Assembly (NCBI GenBank): GCA_014529385.2
Contig: CM043963.1
Span: 77,055,412-77,119,411 of the forward strand
Direction of reading: 5' to 3'
DNA from: Adiantum capillus-veneris
Taxonomy: Eukaryota > Streptophyta > Polypodiopsida > Polypodiales > Pteridaceae
Length of the DNA stretch: 64,000 bases
The translations under genes were made by a program, and so were the position numbers. The notes under the pieces are model-generated. The model searched no databases. It saw nothing but the letters and a program-made list of their open reading frames with translations, and had not been told where the DNA came from. Positions 51,996-63,236 of the stretch are shown here, one piece after another (the first letter of the stretch is position 1; every line of letters begins with the position of its first letter).

Positions 51996-52290
51996 AATGA
52001 GGTGCAAATTGAGTTGAAGCTCTCTTGAGGTGGAGCTCAGCTGCACTGTAGACGTGTTGCACGATGGTCACCATTCTGGACTTTGTTTCTTTGAATGCCA
52101 ATAGCCGGCCCTTCCAATGACGTTCCAATACTCCTCGACACCGTACGCGATGAGGTCCAACATGTGACGGTTGCATGTAGATCCATGCACCCCTCTTGAA
52201 TACTTGTGGGATCCATACCCCCTCTGAGTCTTTTGTGTTGTGCAACATAATCTCCTCTATCTCTGGTTTGGGCCGTCTATACGTGGACAT
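51996..52290 (-). CDS. Unknown element gene 3, exon 1 (start of an intact 378-residue protein)
   Basis: ATG 52288-52290 (MSTYRRPKPEIEEIMLHNTK), open to donor CTCATT|GTAAGT at 51995. The three exons (295, 767 and 75 nt) join to 379 codons with no stop or shift, the only undamaged gene of this element. Introns of 107 and 81 bp are typical of plants. The N-terminal part has WIPQVFKRGAWIYMQPSHVG and RHWKGRLLAFKETKSRM, a small beta-rich basic module I cannot name. The leader upstream (52291-52640) is CT-rich on the coding strand, like that of gene 1. Confidence 0.68.
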
Positions 52291-52958
52291 GCTTGGGAAG
52301 TTGGGCTTAGGAAGGGATTTGAAAGAGTTGAGTACTGAGGGGAGGGTGAGGTGAGCTGTCTATGGTGGCTATGGTGGCTTTGACATTGGAGATAGAGAAA
52401 GAGGGGAGGAGTGAGAGGTAGAGAGGTAGAGAGGATAGTGGAGATGTGGGCTATGGAGTGTGGGACTGTAAAGGGTTGATGGAGGTGTGAGAGAAAGGGG
52501 AGCTATGGAGAGAGAGGAAGAGAGTGGTAGAAAGCTTTTGGCTATGGCTGCCTTGACTGTAGAGAGAGAATGGGAGGAGGGAGAAGAGGGAGAGTGTGGG
52601 AGCGAAAAGTAATGAGGGAGAGAGAGAAAAGTGGATTTCGGGGGGAAAATTTGACTTTTTAAGTTAGTTTATGTTTTGGGACAGTTTTGGAGGCAAATGG
52701 GTCAACTTTGGAACTTTTAAAAAAAAATCAATTTTTAGGGTTTTTAAGCATGCGCGTTTTTTTTTTGGGGGTCCCTCCCTCTTTTATGACACCTCTCTCC
52801 TCCTATTTACCCCCCCCCCCAGCCTACCTCCCACCTCTCTCTAAGAACCAAGCATTAAAGAGGGAGACAATTAGGCTGCACCCCTACCATTCCTCCCCCT
52901 CTATGTGATATCCCAAGAGCCTTCTCATTGGTTCTCCCTTAAACCTTCACTAATCAAA
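52291..52958. other. Leader of gene 3 and right subterminal region
   Basis: Purine-rich GAGAGA/GGGAG on the plus strand (pyrimidine-rich leader of the minus-strand gene), then A/T-rich sequence, a run of about 11 C at 52811-52821 mirroring the G-runs near the left end, then the terminal repeat. No gene. Confidence 0.55.
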
Positions 52959-52986
52959 AAGGCCCAAGGAGAGTCCATATTTTTCC
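52959..52986 (-). repeat. Right terminal inverted repeat
   Basis: Ends GGAGAGTCCATATTTTTCC, the inverted partner of 46900-46927, followed by TAA. Confidence 0.65.
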
Positions 52987-52989
52987 TAA

Positions 52990-54533
52990 TGTCTGTTCTC
53001 GCAGACTTCATAAATTGGCTAAAAAGTGCCACTTGACACTCATGCATGCAATTTCCCTACATTGGGTTTCCCGCTTAAAAATATCTCAACTGGTGCATTA
53101 GTTGACTTTGTAGCAAGTAATAAAATGTTTCCCTTGTCATTCTGAAGCTAATGACGTGAACAAATTTCATGGCCCAAAATAGCAGTTCCCTAAATTTTAG
53201 GAAATGCTTCCATTGGACTCTCGCTAGTCATCTGACCATCTTTTACCATTCGGACCACGTCCAAAAATACAATGTAACCTAGTTCTCGGGTGATTTTCTA
53301 TGGGTAACCCCACCTTATCATTGTGCCTCTATGGAGTTAATTTCCTAGTATCCATCAACTTATTGAGTGCGACGAGAACACCTAGATGACTTTGAATTGA
53401 GCATAGACACCCTTTTACTATTGAAATTCTAGTGCCGACCAAATTCCCATCTACGAATGAAACTATTGTTTCACACTGACCATACAATGTCCGACCATTT
53501 GCAACTTAAAAAAGAGGGTCCAAAAATTAAACAAAAATCATTGGAAAGAAACTAATAACTTGAATTAGCAATTGCCACGTCCTCGTGGCACCCAAGTACC
53601 TTACAAATCATACATGATATACACTTTATCTTTTTTAGTGTACCTCGAATAGTACACACATGACCTCTCCCACGAAGTTAAAAATTCTCTTCTTCTTCTT
53701 CTTCTCTCTCTCTCTCTCTCTCTCTCTCCTGCAGATGTCTAGCGCTAACTGTTGCTAGTCTAGCGCCACCAACACTAGTGCCTACACCTAGCACACACCG
53801 GCAGATGTTCTTGTGCAATCAGAGGGTATGCATCCTAACTAAAGTGCCTGGACATGCACGTCCTCTAAGAGGCTCACAAGGTTGCCCTAGGTTGTCATAA
53901 ACCCTAGAAATAAGAGTGCACATGCAGATAGAATTAGATGTGCATGTGAGAACATGGATTTGCCACATCATCATAGGACTTCCAAGTTTTTTTTTGGGTA
54001 GTTTTTTTCATGTGCAAGGATTCCCTATGGGCCCTTGCCCCTCTAAATCCATGCCACATCAGCAACTTGTGACAGACCCCTCTTGAAAGAAGAGATTGAA
54101 GAGCAATTTCCCTTGATTACACCTGCAAAATAGACAAAAGCCACAAACTAGCTCAATAGACACCGACTCTACGTACCCATGCACTAGATTGCACGCATCT
54201 AGCACTTGGACAAAGACACCGATCACTAAACAATCACATCAGACATACAAATCATGATGATTGTAACATATTTAGTAATCACATCCAGACCGCGCTAAGA
54301 TGTCTTGATCTACTAAATCTAGTCATTATCATAATGACATCCTTTCTCACATTTCAAGCGAACATGCCATTGACCATCCCTACGAAAAAATACACTCACA
54401 GATAGGTATTCCACAAATCAATCGCTTAATTCACACCGAATACTCAGGTCCAAACAGTCAATCTAGTCACACGTAGATCACTATCCAGCCATCTCATCCT
54501 TTTATTCTTGATGCACTAAGATCATTAACCAAT
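52990..54533. other. Non-coding with repeat fragments
   Basis: 53330-53610 is the diverged partner of 34240-34570. A TTC run passes into a CT run at 53690-53728. 53730-53775 (GCAGATGTCTAGCGCTAAC..CACCAACA) matches the LTR end at 24510-24554. 53805-53890 matches 27775-27850. No gene. Confidence 0.6.
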
Positions 54534-54995
54534 TATCTCATCAAGATCGAAGTCTTGATGTACTAAAATCACATTCATGACTTATTTAGCCATCACATCT
54601 AGATCTCACGAATCTCTAGCAGATGTTTAGATGCACAAAATTCATCAGAAAAAAATATGTAAACATTTCATTTTTTCAACACATATCCAACAATACACAC
54701 ATGAAAGAGCACATGTAACAAGTTCAATCTAGAAAAATCCAACAATACACACATGAAAGAGCACATGTAACAAGTTCAATCTAGAAAATATCTCATCAAG
54801 ATCGAAGTCTTGATGTACTAAAATCACATTCATGACTTATTTAGCCATCACATCTAGATCTCACGAATCTCTAGCAGATGTTTAGATGCACAAAATTCAT
54901 CAGAAAAAAATATGTAAACATTTCATTTTTTCAAAACATATCCAACAATACACACATGAAAGAGCACATGTAACAAGTTCAATCTAGAAAATTTC
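54534..54995. repeat. Nested direct duplications (255-bp and 52-bp periods)
   Basis: TATCTCATCAAGATCGAAGT starts at 54534 and again at 54789, with about 200 bp nearly identical. In addition the 52-bp segment beginning ATCCAACAATACACACATGA at 54685 is directly repeated at 54737. The segments are AT-rich and non-coding. Confidence 0.95.
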
Positions 54996-55200
54996 CAATT
55001 CACTGTACATCTTTTCATAAAGTCATTCCACAGAATACCATCAGCCTATCAATATCCCTAAAATCTCATGGAGGAATTAGTAACTTTATTCCACCTAGGC
55101 AATATGTGATAGAGGAGTGGAGTGGCTCCCCTCTTGTGGAACACACACCGCACCAAATTGAACCCGTTGATTTGACATACACTTAAGGAATAGACACTAC
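54996..55200. other. Non-coding spacer
   Basis: Nothing recognised. Confidence 0.4.
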
Positions 55201-56500
55201 TCAAAAGCATCCAGGTAAAGTTCTAATATTGAGGAGAATCCACGAAATCCTCCATCCACTTTGCATCAATAGTCTGATAGTTCTTTCCCTTGACCAAATT
55301 ATTGTTGGACCAACGTAACCTCCTGTTCTCTTCTCTTGTTCCCTAGGACCTGATGGTTGTTGTTGTGGCTCCCTGTCCACTAGCACATCATTCTGAATCT
55401 TTTGAACTTTTTGTTTTACCATCAAGTGTTTCCTATTGGTTCTTTCTTTGGACACTTCGCATAGATGTTTTCTTGTTCACCACAAAATAACACTTGCCCT
55501 CTTTGAAGTACTCAACACGCTGCTCTTCTGTCAATTTAGGCCCTATGGATCTGTTCTTCCGTTTCTTGTCCTTCGTCTTCTCCTTGGAAAACTCCTTTCA
55601 TGTTGACTTGGACACTAGCTAAGTCAAGGAGCCTGAATGCATGGAGAATCCATCATTTGCGTATTCCATGAGGTTCTCAATGCTCTTGGCATTTTGTTTC
55701 AAGCAGTATCGCCGAATCTCTTTAGGAAATCCGCAACAAAATCGCCATATCTGATCCAAAAAAGGGGTCTTTTGAAAAGAAGCCACTGGCAAAAAGGTAT
55801 CCCAAAATAGTTGACAATAAGTAGCCATGGTATCGTCTTTTGTCATCCTCACATGGTTCCAAGACAAAACGACGTTCTATTCATACTCCTCAGTCAACCA
55901 TGCCGAAGTGAGCAGTTTCTTGAACTTTCAAAGCTTTCTTATGCAAGAGCAAGGTCGACCACCATGTCTAAGCATTACCTATTGAAAGGACACCACTTTT
56001 GTACCTTGGAGGTTTCTGAGAAGTGACTCCCAAAGAAAGAAGCGTCAAATTGTTGTATATAGGCTGTTGTATATAGGCAAGAGATCGATGGGCATCTAAA
56101 GAACCCTGACAAAATGTCAAACCGTATGGTTTGACCCTATGCTTGAACTTTTTGGTCTTTTTTCTCTTCTTTTCCAAATAGTCATACTAAGTAAGTCTCA
56201 TAAGGTGGTTCTGCTTCTTATAATACATGGTACCAAAAGTGTGGGTATCACTATCTGAAGAAGACCAGGTCTCCTCCTCTGAACTGCTAGATTGCTTTCT
56301 GTGCTTTCTAGACTTCTTCTAGGATCTGCTTTTCTTGGTCTTTCTCCGCTTCTTTCGCTTTTTCTCATCCTCACTAGAGATAGAGGATGAGGAACTATCA
56401 AAACTCTCTCAAGACAAAGAAGAATTGGAATCATGCTCGAAACAAACACACTTCTTGGATCCACTAGCCACCTCGAAAGTCAATTTCTAGCCCAGGTAAG
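55201..56500 (-). pseudogene. Ty3/gypsy-like gag relic
   Basis: On the minus strand 56198-56460 gives the basic and serine-rich N-terminal part. 55619-55867 is a retrotransposon gag capsid segment (MATYCQLFWDTFLPVASFQK, FCCGFPKEIRRYCLKQNAKS). Near 55470-55510 a broken knuckle appears across a frameshift (CYF then CGEQENIYAKC). Several frames are used, so it is dead. Confidence 0.7.
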
Positions 56501-56549
56501 CGAGGTAGTCCTCTGGCTTGCTAAGAGTGCTTTTTGGATTTCATCATAG

Positions 56550-56940
56550 TTATTGACGTGTCAAGCTAGTGAAGACCCAGAGGGTTAGGACTCCCTAGCC
56601 CTAACCCTAGCCAGCTTGCAAATCCCGGCTAAGAACCCTAGCATAAGCAAAAAAAGATGAAGTCTTTACCAACTTACACATTCTCATTATAACTTGCACG
56701 TAGAGGACTAATGACATGGTTGTTGTACCTTGTACAGACACCCGCATTTATGCTCGATTGATGACATGGCAAGTGTACGGATTTCCATGATTTGTGTTGT
56801 CTGCCATGAAGGCTAGCTTTTGTGACCAGATGATTTTAGATGCGAAGCTTTTCATGTAAACTGCCTGTAAATATGTACAAGACCTTGCTCTCTAGCATAT
56901 TATCCACGGGAGATGCAAAGCAATGTCGCATTCTTTTACT
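56550..56940 (+). repeat. Family-A LTR fragment (U3)
   Basis: The order TTGACGTGTCAAG, CCAACTTAC, ATGACATGG..GTTGTAC, GTGTACGGATTTCCATGATT, GAAGCTTTTCATGTAAACTG, TGTAAATATGT follows the U3 part of the LTRs at 5709 and 7884, diverged. No core or primer site follows. Confidence 0.65.
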
Positions 56941-57574
56941 TCCCCTATTTGGTCAAGTATTCAGTAAATCTGTAGTAAGATTTTATTATTTAGATGCTTT
57001 TATAAGTTTTGGGGTTTTGGTATTTTTGACCTTAACTTCTTTTCTTGTTGATTTTTATGAAATAGTGCATGCATAGGTTACTTGCCCCACTCAATAGATG
57101 CTATCATATGTACGCATTGTTCTTGTGGAGTCATCTCCCTACCTTAGAACAACAGGCAATGCTATGTGTTTCTCATTGCAGTTGACGGATTCTTTGCTCG
57201 GAATCACCTATAGATGCACGTGCATGTTAGACTTACACCACTCTATTGCTTCATAGGTCTAGGGCATACTTGTACGGCTAGTATGTCTCCAGGCTGGCCA
57301 CCCATAGTCTAGGTTGCTCCTGGTCAGGCCGGCCGGCCGCCCACTTTTATCCGGGCGTCCACATATATTTCCATATATCATTTTCTTGTTGGATTGTGGG
57401 GGATTTTTTCAAGCATTGCCCTACCTCCCCTTGGGCACCTATTTATGGGGCTAGGGGGGTATCCACTTCCATATCTCATCTCACAAAGATCACACATCTG
57501 ATTGTATTGGGTCTTCTGCTCATGGTAGTCATGGGGGGACAAATCGCCCCCTCTTCACCATCTCTGGCATTTGT

Positions 57575-57577
<3 letters not shown>
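56941..57577. other. Non-coding
   Basis: Short frames only. A GC-rich GGCCGGCCGGCCGCC patch lies at about 57337-57351. Nothing recognised. Confidence 0.4.

Positions 57578-57663
<86 letters not shown>
57578..57663. repeat. (CT)n microsatellite, 86 bp
   Basis: Uninterrupted. It abuts the truncated start of the following LTR. Confidence 0.98.
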
Positions 57664-57664
<1 letters not shown>

Positions 57665-57812
57665 GGACAACGGCAAGGCCGGACTAGACAAGGGCAAGGC
57701 CGGACTAGGCAGTGTGGAAAGGGAGTCAAACTAGGGCAAAGGGCCAGGGGCCATGCTATATAGTGGTTGGTTGGGTGGTGGACTCCTGGGTTCTAGTTCC
57801 CCCTGTCTTACA
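57665..57812 (+). repeat. LARD 5' LTR
   Basis: Starts within GGACAACGGCAAGGCCGGAC and ends CTTACA. It contains an extra 21-bp duplication (GGCAAGGCCGGACTA twice) that is absent from the 3' LTR. CTATATAG at about 57755-57762 could be the TATA box. Confidence 0.9.
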
Positions 57813-57813
57813 C

Positions 57814-57825
57814 TGGTATCAGAGC
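57814..57825 (+). other. Primer-binding site, tRNA-iMet type
   Basis: An exact TGGTATCAGAGC, one base after the LTR end. Confidence 0.85.
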
Positions 57826-57891
57826 TCAGGGAGGAGGAGGAGCCATGGAGGAGGGAGGAAGGAGATCGATTATGAGGTCTTTTGTCTCTTG

Positions 57892-57895
<4 letters not shown>

Positions 57896-57977
<82 letters not shown>
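57896..57977. repeat. (CT)n(CA)n microsatellite
   Basis: CT to 57963, then CA to about 57977. It lies 70 bp inside the primer site of the LARD. Confidence 0.97.
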
Positions 57978-57978
<1 letters not shown>

Positions 57979-58680
57979 ATCGAAGAACAAGGCAACCTCT
58001 CTCTCTCTTGCATGTTATGGAGGGCGCGGTCCTCAAGACTAGGGAAGGCATTTTTTGCATGCTTTCCATGGGGGAGAAGAAGACGCTGCAGCTCTACTGT
58101 GTGTGCAAGGTCGCTAAGCAAGAGGTCGAGCTCAAGGAGCACCGAATTACCGCGTGTGCAGCAACCCTAGCGAGGGAGGAAAGGGATAACGTCGACCTAC
58201 ACCGAATTGGCCAAGGTGACGCTTGAAATGTGTGCAGCGGCAAGAGGAAAGGAATCCGTTTCTGCGTTGACCCCATTCGGGCACTGTGGTGAACGCGAGG
58301 GTTTCCTGCTCCTTGGCGCAGACGGCCGCCATCGCCATGCGATTTTTTTGAAGAACGTTTCTACATGGTGGGTGCCCTAAGGGCGCCCTAAGGCCACCCT
58401 AAGGGGCTTGTCCCACCACAGGAAGGAATCCGCTGCCGCACGAAGAAGGAGGGTCCTCATGACTGCAAGCACACGAGCGATTGCAAAATCCTGAGGCTAT
58501 GGAGCATGCACAAACACTATATTTTCCTTAGATCGGACTGCATGCAGCATGCATGTTCACATGTGGCCATGCGATTGCTTACAAAAGCATATGCACACAA
58601 AAAGCCACGAATTTATTCTGGTGGCGCATTTTGATAATGAAGAAAGATAGCACGGCTATCTTTACGATCTATTATCGCTC
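57978..58680 (+). other. LARD leader, no convincing gene
   Basis: A frame from ATG 58016 (MEGAVLKTREGIFCML) runs 69 codons to TGA 58225. It has no similarity and is probably leader sequence. CCCTAAGG recurs three times at 58373-58405. Confidence 0.4.
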
Positions 58681-60443
58681 TTCACCATGAGCTTCACATA
58701 AGGCAAGGCATTCCAAGAGAAGCCTTGAAAGAGAAACCAACCTCCATGTGAGTAAATGAGGGCAAGACAAGCTTCAAGTTTCAACAAGGGTTGCAAGGAT
58801 CATGGAAAAAGATACCACATAGGCCATGCGGCTAGCAAGGTCAGTCGGCACAAGGCAGTAATGAGGTATGCATTTGTTTTTTTTAAATTGTTTGGCAAAT
58901 TTGTTTGAACATGATGAATGATTCTTGTCCCAACAAGGCTGCTATACAGGTTATCAATATCCATTCATTTGCATGGTTTTGCTAGCATGAATGATCATCA
59001 TTTGCACATGCAACTGAATTATATGTGTGCTGCATGGTTACTTTGAAATTTACATAACATTTTGGGTACGCAAGGCTTGCATTGCCTTCTTACAAGGCTC
59101 GCATGCAATCAAGGGGAGTACACTTAAGGTACTCCGAGCACAAGCACGGCTTGTGACAGTTATTTTAAGCATTACAATTTTATTGTATACCAAGGACCAA
59201 TGATTCAAATACTCATTCGACTCAAGCATGGCTCGAGTACCTACCGCCTTGATCTGAAGCACGGCTCATCAGTGGTTCAATTTGATGATCAAGCATAGAA
59301 AATTTGCAATTTGTTTAGTATCTCAAGGAGACATGCACGGCCTATTTTTGGACTTGTTAAAGGCAGCAAGTTGCTCGGCATGGCCGACTCCTTCTTACTG
59401 TTTCTTGCAGCTGACAGAGGATGCTTACCACACAGAGTACTGATCAATTTCAATTGAAATTGCTCGAGATGGTCGATTCTTTTTGTTATGGTATCTGCAG
59501 CCACATCCGTTGGCTATCAGCACAAACATATTTATGTGAAGCAAGGCTTCAATTTACGACTCTTACATTAAGCTGTTTCTCGTTTGGGGTATGCTATGAG
59601 CACACGCCCTTGGGGAAGTTCTCCCTATGCCTGCAGGATATTTCCGGCCAACTTTCTCTCGCGGACCAGAGAGGGTTATGATCTACATTGGAGCGAGCTT
59701 TTCTTCCGACATCTCGAGGCACCTGGTTACAGCAGGATGACCAGGTTAGACCATATTCAGTTTTGTTTATTTTTCCATGTTCATACATTTCATTTGGAAA
59801 ATATTGTCGGTTGTGTAAAGCAAAGTGCTTTGACAATTTTACATGAAGCAAGGCTTCTCCCTTGTTCCAAGGTACTTGGAATCACGAGCAGGGGCACACA
59901 AGTTTGAAAAACTGGCAAAATAGGGCATCTCACCTCACAGAATCCCTATCAGAATCCCTATCAGTTTACACTGTGCAAGGCACTAATGGTTTTGGCTCTC
60001 ACGTTTGAGACTATCACTCTCGCCAAGGGCTTAAACATCTGTATGCAAAGCATGCTAACCAGGTGGCATGAATTCCACCGCTTCAGAAATTACGCTTCCG
60101 CTATCACACCAGACACTCTGTCACTAACAAACTAAGTTCTGGATTGTTTAAATTTATGGTTGATGTCAATGCACAATACCACTAAATGGAACCTAAATCT
60201 AGGACTTATTTCACAGGCAAAGTTCCATATTAAGTCATTTTTGTCAAGTCACGACCCCATACATGGTAAGTGGGTCAAGCTGCGGCTTGTGTTTGCTATT
60301 TCCTCTCTTGATGAGAGAGTTATACATGCAAATTGCTGCATGCTTATAGGATAAGCTGCAAGTCAGGCATCAGATGTAGCAAAGCACACAGATTGGACAC
60401 AATATATACAAACTCGTCACTTAAGGAAATTTCCTTAGCCCAA

Positions 60444-60512
<69 letters not shown>

Positions 60513-62100
60513 ATTTCTCTCCATGAATAATGAAAACTTTCTACGTAGTTTTTGATACATGTTTTGTTTGGGAGTCAGCATGAGCCAAGGTGCTCTAACT
60601 CTCAGTTAGAAATTGGGAAAGACGCCCTCTACATTAGTCTTCATCATTTCATTGATTGAAAACTAATTGCCATTTAAGGGCTATGCGCCACAAACGCTAG
60701 CTAAGAGTCATTGTCCGATCTCGGGTATGACCCAATGGTTGGCATTCCTTGGGGGATTGTTCTTAAGACTGCACACATAGTTTCAGTGCGACACTCGAGT
60801 CGAGTATTTGATAACCACAAACTCAACTCGGGTGATTTCTACCACGGATTTTAGATGCAACATACCGTTGCAACAGCATGGCTGTCCATAAGAGCTAGAC
60901 TTTCCACTTGTGTGGATCTCCTGCTCTCTCTATAGCACTACGAGTGTCTATGGACGCATTGTTTTGGGATAAGACCCCACAGGTGCCTCTTAAATCACCC
61001 CATAGGCATGGAGGATCATAGTTTGATCTATTCTTCTTGTACTTTCAAGGAAAGAAGTCTGCAATATAACATGCGTTAGCGAACAAATTCAACTTCTCAA
61101 GTTGATTCCAATCATTCTGTACACGATTGACTATGTTGGTTACCGTTACCTGCTAGTCGAGCAGTTTCTACAAAGGATCTTACCATGGGGTTTGACTACG
61201 TAGATTCTAATCAAAGGGTTTTGGCAACACCGAGGTTTTACAGTACAATGTTGCTTGTTTTTTCACAAGTGGATGAGTGCTCCTCTGTATTGAATATGGG
61301 TATGTGAACATTCAGTTCAATCTCTAGGTACACATCTATTGATTTGGTGTTATTCTAGTTTTTAGTATGCATTGCTTGGTTTTTTCAAATCATTTAAATA
61401 TGCTTGAATATTTCAGGGCCATGCCAAGGGCATGTCAAAACACGTATTTTGGGCAGTAGTGTCCAAGGTACATTTTGCTATTATGAATCCACTTGTAGGA
61501 TTCGATTTGGCACATGTTGTCACATGAGATACAACATGGTCTAGGGACTCAAGGAGTTCGGTTTAGCCAGTGTGGAGAAATGAATGAGGGTCCCTCTTAC
61601 TCTTGTCATAGAGTGTTTAGAGTTACCTCCACAAACAAGTACATCTTGTACTTGATGGATGTTCTTTTTTACACATCCTCACATGAGACATATTCCACAT
61701 GTGGAGAATATGAGTCTCTGGACTGACACTTGCACCATTATTTAAATTATGTGTCACGACAAAGTCCCTAGGTGCTAGTCACATCTGTTTTCTAGACCAT
61801 TTTCAACACGACGTATCAAGAGCAATTTCAGTGGCCAAAAATTGTCGGATACTTAGTATGACTTGTTCACGTACAAGTACTACTAAACAACATTACAGAT
61901 GGTTGTTTATACATATAGCAAGGCTCTAAGTTGTTAATGAAAAAGTTTCATTGTTTGTACCTAGAAGTGATCAATGTTTCACCTTCTATTATGGTTCAGA
62001 CGTTTCAGCAAGGCTTGCACAAGATTGCAACTAAAAGTATTTATTTTCTTTTCAAAACTATTTACTTTCCTTTTTAATGTGTGCTAGGTGCATCACATTT
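58681..62100 (+). repeat. LARD internal region with dispersed mini-hairpins around GC-ANG-GC
   Basis: No gene over 3.4 kb. Short inverted repeats with a 3-4 base loop and GC/GC at the loop base recur with different arms: 59139-59155 (7-bp stem), 59375-59387, 59537-59551 (6-bp), 59845-59857, 59973-59983, 60276-60289, 60873-60885, 61420-61434 (6-bp), and near misses at 59221-59237, 59256, 61915 and 62008. A 60-bp CT tract lies at 60447-60507. Confidence 0.6.
60447..60507. repeat. (CT)n microsatellite
   Basis: About 30 CT units. Confidence 0.97.
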
Positions 62101-63082
62101 GCCATAAGTATTGGCAAGGATCATCGGGGATATACAGGTTCGGATCTGTTTTTTGCTAAATGCATGCACACTAGGTGTTATGGGCCCTAGTGTTTAGCAA
62201 AGGCTGATTTGGAACAGCATGCATATTCCTCAAGTTGTTGCTTATGAAGCATTTTTGCACTCTATGTGCAGTATCTCCAGGAGTTTACTTTTTGGTCTAC
62301 CAATCACCAATAGAGGTCATGGCTCGGTTTGGATGCTTGTAGATCTTTCAAGTTAACCTCGATGGTTATTCATCCAATTGTTGATTCCTTAGCAATGTGG
62401 TACGATATTGTGATCCCCGTTTACCAGCCATCTGGAAAGACTAGTTGTAAACCATGGGGGAAAACACACCTCAATACTGTCACTTATCCAAGGCGATATG
62501 TAGATTACAAAGTGTAATCTTGTGCTAAAGGATATGCAAGTGCGTACGTTAGCACCACGCGATCCAATTAGTAAAGCATTTATTGCTCTACTTGGAGTTT
62601 GCTTATAAGGATTAAAGCATGCTTGCAACTAGGTGTAGTCTCTTCATGTATAAATCAAGTTCTCAACCTTGAACACTAGTGATGGTGGGGTTGTTTACTG
62701 CTGAAATTGGAAAACAAGTCAAGGACTTAAACTTGGCTGATGAGTATGTTAGCAAGTGACTTTCATGGAAAGTGAAAAGAGGTACTCTTTAGGATAAACC
62801 TTTGTGTGATAACTCGTTTTGAATACTCATGTGTGTTCTAAATGGAGTCTACACACAATGATATGATAGGAATCGGTAACACAAGCTGGTTGCAAACAGA
62901 CAACAATGTGGAAACTCAAGATGTTACTCTTGGTTTCATTGAACCTCCTGCGGAACCGTGTTCCGGTCAACCAAACAGCTGGATCCATGAAAGATGCCAC
63001 TTGGAAAAACATTAGTGTTCTTAAGAAGAAGTTTCCCACTTTTGTTTTCGAGGACGAAAACTCTTCTTTAAGGGGTGAGTAA
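62101..63082 (+). other. LARD 3' internal region and polypurine tract
   Basis: No gene. 63040-63082 (CGAGGACGAAAACTCTTC then AAGGGGTGAGTAA) is the presumed end of an ancestral pol plus the polypurine tract. Confidence 0.55.
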
Positions 63083-63214
63083 TGTCAGGACAACGGCAAG
63101 GCCGGACTATGCAGTGTGGAAAGGGAGTCCAACTAGGGGAAAGGGCCAGGGGCCATGCTATATAGTGGGTGGTTGGGTGGTGGAATCCTCGGTTCTAGTT
63201 CCCCCTGTCTTACA
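63083..63214 (+). repeat. LARD 3' LTR, 132 bp
   Basis: TGTCAGGACAACGGCAAGG ... CCCTGTCTTACA, TG...CA ends. It matches 57665-57812 apart from a few substitutions and the 21-bp duplication. Confidence 0.92.
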
Positions 63215-63236
63215 CTCTCTCGCACATGTGCACTCT

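Larger units (their letters stand above)
46900..52986. mobile_element. 6.1-kb terminal-inverted-repeat element with three unknown genes
   Basis: Left end 46900-46927 and the reverse complement of 52959-52986 match at 25 of 28 positions (GGAAAAA, ATGGACTCTCC, TGGG, CTT shared). Weaker similarity extends inward for about 20 bp (TTTAA, GGG/AGG). The flanks on both sides are TAA (46897-46899 and 52987-52989), a possible 3-bp target duplication as in PIF/Harbinger-type transposons. Inside, one plus-strand gene faces two minus-strand genes. None resembles the Harbinger nuclease or Myb-like protein, so the element is either non-autonomous with unusual cargo or from an undescribed group. Confidence 0.6.
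57665..63214 (+). mobile_element. LARD-like LTR element, 5.5 kb, no coding domains
   Basis: Near-identical LTRs lie at 57665-57812 and 63083-63214 (TGCAGTGTGG-like block, GGGCCAGGGGCCATGCTATA, TTCCCCCTGTCTTACA). An exact primer site follows the first. CGAGGACGAAAACTC and AAGGGGTGAGTAA precede the second, a 3' arrangement often seen in plant Ty3/gypsy elements. Between them I find no gag, protease, RT, RNase H or integrase, so it depends on another element. The 5' LTR has lost its first bases to the CT tract. Confidence 0.85.

Noticed and set aside
46900-52986. Calling the element a typical PIF/Harbinger transposon
   Set aside because: The TAA flank fits, but no DDE nuclease or Myb-like gene is visible and the terminal sequence is not the usual Harbinger start.
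58373-58405. Interstitial telomere repeat
   Set aside because: The units are not contiguous and lack the CCCTAAA heptamer repeat.
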